Source: Chloroflexota bacterium
Lineage (GTDB): Bacteria; Chloroflexota; UBA5177; JANWHV01
Reading direction: 5' to 3'
DNA length: 5,824 nt
NCBI GenBank assembly: GCA_025450255.1
Contig: JANWHV010000090.1
Span: forward strand, 1 to 5,824
The position numbers and the translations under genes were made by a program. The notes beneath the pieces were generated by a model. That model was not told the origin of the DNA. It did not search any database and saw nothing but the letters and a program-made list of their open reading frames with translations. Positions 1-5,824 of this stretch are shown here, piece after piece (within the stretch, counting starts at the first letter, position 1; each line of letters opens with the position of its first letter).

Positions 1-408
1 AATATCTATGCTTTTCTCAAGGACGGTAAGTACGCGGTGGAACCGCCCGCGCTCGCGGAGCAACTTGCGAATGCCGCCGACCATACGCCCGTGATCGTGA
101 ACGCGGCGCTCGAGGCCACCGATAGCGACGACATTTGCGCGCGAACGTTGGATTTGTTCGTCACCATCCTGGGCTCCGAGGCCGGAAACCTGGCGCTAAA
201 GGTGCTGGCTACGGGCGGTATCTATTTGGGCGGCGGGATACCGCCGCGGATCACGAATCTTATTAAGCGTGATGGCTTTCTGGCGGCGTTTCGGGGCAAG
301 GGCCGGTTCGAGGAGCTACTTACCGCGGTTCCTATACACATCATCCGCAATCCCAAGTCAGCCCTGATAGGCGCGGCGGCATACGGGTTCGCGGCGACAC
401 CCGGCTGA
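1..408 (+). CDS. glk: Glucokinase, C-terminal part (5' end outside window)
   Basis: ATP-dependent glucokinase (EC 2.7.1.2) phosphorylates free glucose to glucose 6-phosphate in the cytoplasm. The frame is open from base 1 and gives 135 residues before TGA, so the N-terminal half, with the ATP-binding and sugar-binding aspartate regions, lies upstream. What is visible matches the C-terminal part of E. coli-type Glk (Pfam Glucokinase, PF02685, about 320 residues). It has a helix with GNLAL at visible residues 62-66 and the glycine-rich strand-turn GGIYLGGGIPPRI at 72-84, equivalent to the AGGIVPR segment. FLAAFRGKGRF follows at 93-103, then the closing PIHIIRNPKSALIGAAAY strand-helix. The match is family-wide and not ROK-like. 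No transporter or other sugar gene is visible next to it. A debranching enzyme gene at the far end of the window would supply free glucose. I am confident of the family; the substrate range is inferred. Confidence 0.93.
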   Translation, partial: NIYAFLKDGKYAVEPPALAEQLANAADHTPVIVNAALEATDSDDICARTLDLFVTILGSEAGNLALKVLATGGIYLGGGIPPRITNLIKRDGFLAAFRGKGRFEELLTAVPIHIIRNPKSALIGAAAYGFAATPG

Positions 409-433
409 GCGGCGTGTAATTGGCAATGCCGCG

Positions 434-510
434 TGACGCGCGACCGGCGCAGGTCCACCGATCCGCCATAGCCGAATAGCCGATGCGCGTGTCAGGCGCG
501 GGGCGCGTCA
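434..510. repeat. Inverted repeat TGACGCGC/GCGCGTCA upstream of VOC gene
   Basis: The arms TGACGCGC (434-441) and GCGCGTCA (503-510) are perfect 8-base reverse complements separated by 61 bases. The right arm ends five bases before a possible -10 box at 516-521. A related GCGCGTGTCA lies at 486-494. The wide spacing argues against a simple hairpin, and chance is a real possibility in GC-rich DNA. The rest of the 409-510 gap holds only a weak 5-bp stem (GCGGC/GCCGC) after glk, with no T-run, so no convincing terminator is seen. Confidence 0.3.
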
Positions 511-515
511 GTGGT

Positions 516-521
516 TATACT
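516..521 (+). promoter_or_regulatory. Possible -10 box upstream of VOC gene
   Basis: TATACT matches the sigma-70 -10 consensus at five of six positions and lies in the only AT-rich stretch of the glk-VOC gap. Transcription would begin near 528, leaving a short leader before the ribosome binding site at 554. No good -35 hexamer is found 16-18 bases upstream, so this is a weak call. If real, it would start a VOC-DUF3054 transcription unit. Confidence 0.33.
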
Positions 522-553
522 TGCTGTACGATCTGGAAAAATATTGTGGCGTT

Positions 554-559
554 GGGAGG
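554..559 (+). promoter_or_regulatory. Ribosome binding site fixing the VOC gene start
   Basis: GGGAGG lies five bases before the ATG at 565. It decides the start against the in-frame GTG at 511, which has no such site and would add 18 residues not expected in front of a VOC fold. Confidence 0.7.
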
Positions 560-564
560 CATTG

Positions 565-927
565 ATGCAGCTGCATCATGTATTTAAGACCGTTCCCGTC
601 TCGGGCGCGGCGCAATTGCGGCACTTCTATACCGATCTGCTCGGACTGCCGGAGATTCCGACCGCCTCGATTCTGGCCGGGCGGCCGCTCATCTGGTTCC
701 AGGTCGGCGAAGCTCATCTGCACTTCATGCTCGACGACACGTGGGAGCAGGGGAGACGCGACCACCATATCGCCATCGAGTTCGACGACCTTCCGTCAGT
801 GACGGGTAGGCTCGAGGCGGAAGGCTACGCGATTAACGAGCTGCCCAGCTTCGCGGACTATGGTTACAGGCGCTTGTATGTCTACGATCCGTTTGGCCGC
901 CAGGTCGAGATGATCGCCAAGCTGTGA
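565..927 (+). CDS. VOC family (glyoxalase/bleomycin-resistance fold) protein
   Basis: This 120-residue protein has the two beta-alpha-beta-beta-beta modules of the vicinal oxygen chelate superfamily. The first module opens with LHHVFKTVPV (residues 3-12) and RHFYTDLLGLPE (19-30), the usual helix carrying FY-x-x-LLGLP. The second opens with DHHIAIEFDDL (66-76) and ends in YRRLYVYDPFGRQVEMI (101-117), the classic DPxG-x-xxE signature. Likely metal ligands are His4 or His5, His67 or His68, and Glu115, the usual H/H/E set. Members of this size act as dimers and include lyases, dioxygenases and resistance proteins, so the substrate cannot be named. The next gene starts only 13 bases after the stop, suggesting co-transcription with the DUF3054 gene. 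The start at ATG 565 is chosen because of the GGGAGG site five bases upstream. Family call is firm; function is unknown. Confidence 0.88.
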   Translation: MQLHHVFKTVPVSGAAQLRHFYTDLLGLPEIPTASILAGRPLIWFQVGEAHLHFMLDDTWEQGRRDHHIAIEFDDLPSVTGRLEAEGYAINELPSFADYGYRRLYVYDPFGRQVEMIAKL

Positions 928-940
928 CACATGGCCGTCC

Positions 941-1354
941 GTGATTGACGCGGAGACTGATCGACGCCGCTCAGATCATAGTCGCGCGTTGATCGCCGTG
1001 GCCGTGCTGGGAGATTTTGCCGCGTTCATGTTGTTCGCCGGCCTTGGCCGAAACCAGCACGGCGCGTCGCGCGGCGCGGGTGAGACGCTGATCACCGGTT
1101 TGCCGTTCTTCGTCGCATGGCTGTTAGTCGCGGCCGCGGCCGGTATGTATCGCCACACCGGCCCGGCCAAGGTGGCGCGAAGAACGCTCATGACATGGTT
1201 GCTCGCCTGGCCATTCGCGCTGCTCATGCGCGCCGGTATCCAGCATCGCGGCATCCCGTTGAGCTTCGATCTCGTCGCGCTGATCGCGAATGGGATATTT
1301 CTGACCGGATGGCGACTAACTCTGCAAACAGTCACGCGACTGAAACCACGGTAG
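941..1354 (+). CDS. DUF3054 family integral membrane protein
   Basis: The 137-residue protein has four predicted membrane helices, near residues 16-35, 50-69, 82-100 and 108-126, and a basic, charged N-terminus (DRRRSDHSR). The pattern fits DUF3054: Asp25 and GLGRNQHG (34-41) at the end of helix 1, PFFVAW (55-60) opening helix 2, WLLAWPFALLMRAG (86-99) as helix 3, and a final helix ending in GWRLTL (123-128). No member function is known to me, and none is claimed here. GTG 941 is the likely start because it leaves a natural N-terminus just before the first helix. However, no strong Shine-Dalgarno sequence precedes it, so translation may be coupled to the VOC gene, whose stop is 13 bases upstream. 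The nearby ATG at 931 is in another frame and stops after five codons. Confidence 0.82.
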   Translation: MIDAETDRRRSDHSRALIAVAVLGDFAAFMLFAGLGRNQHGASRGAGETLITGLPFFVAWLLVAAAAGMYRHTGPAKVARRTLMTWLLAWPFALLMRAGIQHRGIPLSFDLVALIANGIFLTGWRLTLQTVTRLKPR

Positions 1355-1365
1355 GGAGCGTGAAC

Positions 1366-1400
1366 GGCGCCGGCGTTTTGACCGCGACAAAGCCGGCGCC
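1366..1400 (+). terminator. Strong GC hairpin after DUF3054 gene (possible terminator, no U-tract)
   Basis: GGCGCCGGC (1366-1374) and GCCGGCGCC (1392-1400) form a perfect 9-bp GC stem. The 17-base loop can add four more pairs, TTTG (1377-1380) with CAAA (1388-1391), across a two-base bulge. It begins 11 bases after the DUF3054 stop, a typical terminator position. No T-run follows on either strand, so it is not a classic intrinsic terminator. It may instead stabilise the 3' end of the upstream mRNA or pause polymerase. Confidence 0.45.
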
Positions 1401-1427
1401 CCCGATAGTCTGAGCCAGTACAACTCC

Positions 1428-1436
1428 TGGTATCCT
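1428..1436 (+). promoter_or_regulatory. Possible extended -10 promoter for acs
   Basis: TGGTATCCT fits the extended -10 form TGn followed by a hexamer matching TATAAT at four positions. Transcription would start near 1443, giving about 64 bases of leader before the ATG at 1507. No clear -35 hexamer is present, which extended -10 promoters tolerate. It lies downstream of the 1366-1400 hairpin, consistent with acs having its own promoter. No sigma-54 or CRP-like site was recognised here. Confidence 0.33.
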
Positions 1437-1493
1437 CAAGCAAGATAGAGTGAAGGCGGCGCCGGTCGAACGCGCCATGATAGCCTCAAGGTT

Positions 1494-1498
1494 GGGAG
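1494..1498 (+). promoter_or_regulatory. acs: Ribosome binding site fixing the acs start
   Basis: GGGAG sits eight bases before ATG 1507. It favours that codon over the in-frame GTG at 1450 and ATG at 1477, neither of which has a comparable site. Confidence 0.65.
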
Positions 1499-1506
1499 AT
1501 GGTCAT

Positions 1507-3467
<1,961 letters not shown>

Positions 3468-3468
<1 letters not shown>

Positions 3469-3491
3469 ACGTCGTACGTCCTCGGGCTTTT
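3468..3491. terminator. Short convergent gap with weak hairpin
   Basis: The 21 bases between the convergent acs and lyase stops contain GACGT-CGT-ACGTC (3468-3480), a 5-bp stem. CTCGGGC and then TTTT at 3488-3491 follow. The stem is short and the T-run is displaced by seven bases, so termination of acs here is possible but poorly supported. No other terminator is visible between these genes. Confidence 0.25.
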
Positions 3492-4998
3492 AGTTCTGAT
3501 CCGCCGGCAGTTGCAGTGAACGTAACGCTTGCCGTGCCGCGTCGACTACCTGGTATACCTGTGGGTTTTCCGGTAGGCTCGGGCCGAGATCCTGAAGGGT
3601 ACGGTAAAGTCTTGCTGGGCCGCTTCCAAGCCTGCGCCAGGTATCGGCCCGGCGCAGGCCGTCGACGGCGTTCAATGCCTCGATTATCAGTATCGTCTCA
3701 AGGTATTCCATGGCTTCGCGCGCGCGCCGGACCGCGGAAAACGCGAGGGTGGCGTGATCCTCGGTGTGCAAATCGATGGGCGGGCAGCCCAGGGTGAGTG
3801 GAGCGGCCAGGAATCGCAGCTCGGCGATCAGCGCGGCGGCGGTATAGCTGCTCAATTCCAGGCCCAGTGGACGGTCCACGGGCGGCGCCGGATCATCGGG
3901 GCTGCCAAAGGCATGCGGCGCGGTCTTGTTGAGCCGCCGCTCCGCCAACATGCCGACATGCGCCAACACCACGCGCAAGCCGTCGAAGCCCAGGGCCAGT
4001 TGCACAGGGTGAAAATTTCCGTTCGAAATCAGCCGGTCGCCCGCGATCGAGACCATTGGGTTGTCATCAATGGCGTTCAATTCGGTTTCGGCAACCTGCC
4101 GCAAGCTTGACAGCGCGTCACGGAACGCGCCGTGTACCTGCGGCGCCACCCGAAAGGAGAGCGGATCCTGGACCTGGCCGTGACCGGCCGTCTCTAACAG
4201 GTCGCTGCCCGAGAGATGCGCCCGCAAGCGCGCGGCGGCGTCGATCTGGCCCGGGAACGGTTTCGCCGCCGCGACCTCCGCATCGAGAATGCCCGGGTTT
4301 CCGGCGATAGCTTCCAGCGACAGCAAGGCGGTCAAATCCGCCAGATCCGCCAGACGGTTCGCATCGAGCACGGCGAGCGCGCCGAGTCCAATTGACGCGG
4401 CGTTGGCGCTGATCAGGGCCAGGCCATCCTTTGCCTCCGGCTGGTATGGGGTCAATCCGGCCAACTTCAGCGCCTGGGCGCCATCGAGCAACTGGTTACC
4501 CAACCATGCCCACCCTTCGCCGAGCAATACCGCGGCGACCGCCGCAAGATGCATGAGATCCGATGCGCCGACCGAGCCGTGGGTAGGCACGTATGGACAC
4601 ACGCCGGCATTGAGCAGGCCGACCAGGCCGTTAAAGGCGGCGGGGTGCGCGCCCGAACCGCCCTTTGCCATGCCTACAACGCGAGCGAACATCAGGGCGC
4701 GGACGTCGTCGGATCGTAACGGTGGGCCTATGCCGCCAAGATGCGCCCGTATTATGCCGCGTTGATACGCGGCCTGCGACGCGCGATCGACATGCCGGTC
4801 GTGCTGGTGGCCCAGACCCGTGTTCAAGCCGTAGGTGGGCGTACCGGCCGCGAGCGCCCGTTCGACCACGGCGCGGCCACGCCTCAGCAGCGCGTCTATT
4901 GACGGATCGACCTTGACCGTCGCGCCGTGGCGGGCAACGCGTTCCAAATCCGAAAGCGTGACAGGCTTGTCGACGACAAGGGTGTATGTATCGCTCAC
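3490..4998 (-). CDS. Histidine/aromatic amino acid ammonia-lyase-fold protein with altered MIO motif
   Basis: This 502-residue protein matches the aromatic lyase family (PF00221; HutH is about 510 residues) along its whole length. Classical members form the MIO electrophile by cyclising Ala-Ser-Gly and eliminate ammonia from histidine, phenylalanine or tyrosine. Conserved here are TYGLNTGLG (55-63, Tyr56 as HutH Tyr53), His86 (His83), VQDP (276-279) with Gln277 and Arg283, NAIDDNP (308-314), NGNFH (326-330, Phe329), and TEDH (412-415, Glu413 as Glu414). Three positions deviate. The cofactor segment reads GSVGASDLMHLA (141-152), so the MIO glycine is deleted and Asp follows Ser146. The Asn195 position is Ser197 (GLALIS, 192-197). 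The Tyr280 position is Leu280. Deamination by the normal MIO route is therefore doubtful. GTG 4998 is chosen because homology begins there and it leaves a 199-base divergent gap. The frame stays open upstream to 5220, but that stretch would overlap the next gene. Calling it hutH would be misleading. Confidence 0.85.
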   Translation of the reverse strand: MSDTYTLVVDKPVTLSDLERVARHGATVKVDPSIDALLRRGRAVVERALAAGTPTYGLNTGLGHQHDRHVDRASQAAYQRGIIRAHLGGIGPPLRSDDVRALMFARVVGMAKGGSGAHPAAFNGLVGLLNAGVCPYVPTHGSVGASDLMHLAAVAAVLLGEGWAWLGNQLLDGAQALKLAGLTPYQPEAKDGLALISANAASIGLGALAVLDANRLADLADLTALLSLEAIAGNPGILDAEVAAAKPFPGQIDAAARLRAHLSGSDLLETAGHGQVQDPLSFRVAPQVHGAFRDALSSLRQVAETELNAIDDNPMVSIAGDRLISNGNFHPVQLALGFDGLRVVLAHVGMLAERRLNKTAPHAFGSPDDPAPPVDRPLGLELSSYTAAALIAELRFLAAPLTLGCPPIDLHTEDHATLAFSAVRRAREAMEYLETILIIEALNAVDGLRRADTWRRLGSGPARLYRTLQDLGPSLPENPQVYQVVDAARQALRSLQLPADQN

Positions 4999-5011
4999 AC
5001 GCGCCAATCCC

Positions 5012-5031
5012 GCGCGGCATAACAGCCGCGC
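5012..5031 (-). repeat. Perfect hairpin just upstream of the lyase homologue start
   Basis: GCGCGGC (5012-5018) and GCCGCGC (5025-5031) are perfect 7-base reverse complements around the six-base loop ATAACA. In the minus-strand mRNA the stem ends 13 bases before the GTG start and is followed at once by GGGATTGG, the only purine-rich candidate for a ribosome binding site. It could control translation of the lyase homologue or be a DNA operator. Confidence 0.5.
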
Positions 5032-5113
5032 CAACGCAGTAGAGCAGGGGCTGCCGCGTCTGTTGAGATGAGCGTGTATCATCACCGACATAGCCAGGGT
5101 TGCGCTGGCCGGC

Positions 5114-5148
5114 GCGCGGTGTCGAGGATTTGGCGCTGTCAACCGCGC
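5114..5148. repeat. Inverted repeat GCGCGGT/ACCGCGC in the divergent region
   Basis: GCGCGGT (5114-5120) and ACCGCGC (5142-5148) are perfect 7-base reverse complements with arm centres 28 bases apart. The right arm abuts the minus-strand TTGACA. The arms share GCGCGG with the hairpin at 5012-5031, giving four copies of one motif in 137 bases. This may be a regulator binding arrangement, or chance in GC-rich DNA. Confidence 0.35.
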
Positions 5149-5186
5149 ATCGGCAAGACGCCGGACGACGAGGTCGGGTGAAGATC

Positions 5187-5192
5187 GAGAGG
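5187..5192 (+). promoter_or_regulatory. Ribosome binding site of the debranching enzyme gene
   Basis: GAGAGG lies five bases before ATG 5198, within AGATCGAGAGGCAGTG. It supports that start; the GTG one codon earlier is only two bases from this site. Confidence 0.65.
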
Positions 5193-5197
5193 CAGTG

Positions 5198-5824
5198 ATG
5201 CAAATTGAGCTTAGTCGCACGGATTGCGAGAATCTCGCTGGCGCCGTCGGTCGCGAATGGTTAGTTACGAACGGGCTTGGCGGCTACGCATCCGGCACAA
5301 TCGCCGGAGTTAATACGCGACGATATCATGGACTGCTGATCGCGGCGATCCGGCCACCGGTCGACCGTATGGCCCTGCTTGTCCGCCTGAACGAGGCCCT
5401 GACCATCGACGGCGAGACGCATGAGCTGATGACCGCCGAGTATCAGGACGGAACGATAAATCCCCAGGGCTACCGCCTGCTGGAGTCGTTCGCCCTCGAA
5501 GACGGTGTCCCCGTGTGGTCCTACGCCGTCGGCGACCATCTGTTACGGCGCACGGTGTGGATGATTCCTGGGCATAACATTACGGTTGTCCGCTACAAGC
5601 TATTGGTGGGGAGCAGCCAGGTTGACCTGGCGCTGCGACCGTTGTGCGCGGCACGCGACCACCACTCGGTACAGCACGGCAACAATGAGTGGCAATTCGC
5701 GGTCGAGCAAGTTCACGACGGCGCCGTGGTCCGCGCGACTCCGCTATCGCCCGCGCTGTGGTTATTGGCAAATGGAGCCACGTTCAGTCCCGGCGGCGAT
5801 TGGTACTGGCGGTTCATGCTGCGA
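5198..5824 (+). CDS. Glycogen debranching enzyme, N-terminal part (3' end outside window)
   Basis: The frame is open from ATG 5198 to the last base, giving 209 residues without a stop. It matches the GDE_N domain (PF12439) of bacterial amylo-alpha-1,6-glucosidases, cytoplasmic enzymes that hydrolyse alpha-1,6 branch points in glycogen. Hallmarks are REWLVTNGLGGYASGT (19-34) and NTRRYHGLL (39-47), the opening signature of the family, followed by a beta-rich domain with NITVVRYKLL and LALRPLCAARDHHS. The catalytic (alpha/alpha)6-barrel domain with its acidic residues should lie downstream, so activity cannot be judged from this window. No signal peptide is present. The start is supported by GAGAGG five bases upstream. 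The gene is divergent from the lyase homologue. Its product, glucose, is the substrate of the glucokinase encoded at the other end of the window, a plausible pathway link. Family confidence is high. Confidence 0.92.
   Translation, partial: MQIELSRTDCENLAGAVGREWLVTNGLGGYASGTIAGVNTRRYHGLLIAAIRPPVDRMALLVRLNEALTIDGETHELMTAEYQDGTINPQGYRLLESFALEDGVPVWSYAVGDHLLRRTVWMIPGHNITVVRYKLLVGSSQVDLALRPLCAARDHHSVQHGNNEWQFAVEQVHDGAVVRATPLSPALWLLANGATFSPGGDWYWRFMLR

Larger units (their letters stand above)
4999..5197. promoter_or_regulatory. Divergent control region between lyase homologue and debranching enzyme
   Basis: This 199-base region must hold promoters for both divergent genes. On the minus strand a perfect TTGACA lies at 5142-5137, but no -10 box follows at 16-18 bases. 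On the plus strand TATCAT (5077-5082) matches the -10 consensus at five of six positions without a clear -35. It sits inside a small GATGA/TCATC dyad (5067-5083) that could be an operator. Two GCGCGG inverted repeats (5012-5031 and 5114-5148) flank this centre. No HutC-type operator (TGTATnnnATACA-like) was recognised. Confidence 0.4.

Noticed and set aside
409..432. Rho-independent terminator after glk
   Set aside because: Only a 5-bp GCGGC/GCCGC stem with a 14-base loop and no T-run.
1360..1413. 17-codon leader peptide from GTG 1360 before acs
   Set aside because: The GGGAG in front is only one base from the GTG, too close for efficient initiation. The peptide carries no run of regulatory codons, and its sequence is dictated by the hairpin.
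1450..1506. Longer acs form starting at GTG 1450 or ATG 1477
   Set aside because: Neither start has a good ribosome binding site, while ATG 1507 has GGGAG eight bases upstream and gives the usual family length.
4555..4580. Sequencing error or pseudogene as the cause of the missing MIO glycine
   Set aside because: The difference is exactly three bases, the frame continues with conserved motifs to the stop, and two other pocket residues also differ, so a clean evolutionary deletion is more likely. Resequencing would settle it.
3754..4765. Plus-strand open frames (3754-4110, 4056-4310, 4289-4765) antisense to the lyase homologue
   Set aside because: They lie entirely opposite well-conserved lyase codons, lack ribosome binding sites and show no domain signatures.
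4631..5203. 190-residue minus-strand frame overlapping the lyase homologue's N-terminal region
   Set aside because: It is an out-of-frame shadow of the lyase homologue with Arg/Cys-rich composition and no recognisable motif.
4999..5220. N-terminal extension of the lyase homologue by 74 residues (start at 5220)
   Set aside because: It would overlap the ATG of the debranching enzyme gene and remove any room for divergent promoters. The added residues are basic and composition-biased, and family homology starts at GTG 4998.

Overview
This is a GC-rich bacterial chromosome segment with closely packed metabolic genes. It shows no tRNA, rRNA, CRISPR array, insertion sequence or phage gene. The glucokinase belongs to the E. 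coli Glk type (not ROK). Together with a GDE_N-type bacterial glycogen debranching enzyme and a long acetyl-CoA synthetase, this points to a GC-rich proteobacterium, probably gamma or beta. That placement is an inference; no marker gene in the window settles it.

Layout, left to right. The 3' end of a glucokinase gene (1-408, +) enters from outside. A 156-base gap with a possible -10 box leads to a 120-residue VOC/glyoxalase-fold protein (565-927, +). Thirteen bases later comes a four-helix DUF3054 membrane protein (941-1354, +). A 152-base gap with a strong GC-rich hairpin and a possible extended -10 box precedes acetyl-CoA synthetase (acs, 1507-3468, +). Only 21 bases separate the acs stop from the stop of a convergent gene for a histidine/aromatic amino acid ammonia-lyase-fold protein (3490-4998, -). 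A 199-base divergent region rich in GCGCGG inverted repeats separates that gene from a glycogen debranching enzyme (5198 to the window end, +), of which the first 209 residues are visible.

How the genes fit together. The two edge genes plausibly belong to one theme: the debranching enzyme frees glucose from glycogen branch points, and glucokinase makes it glucose 6-phosphate. Acs feeds acetate into acetyl-CoA. The VOC and DUF3054 genes have no assignable substrate. The lyase homologue has no other histidine-utilisation gene beside it.

The most unusual feature is the lyase homologue itself. Where the family has the Ala-Ser-Gly tripeptide that cyclises into the MIO cofactor, this protein reads Ala-Ser-Asp, a clean one-codon loss of the glycine. 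Two further active-site positions (Asn195 and Tyr280 in Pseudomonas HutH numbering) are Ser and Leu, while the rest of the site and the fold look intact. It may be a cofactor-less or chemically repurposed member of the family.
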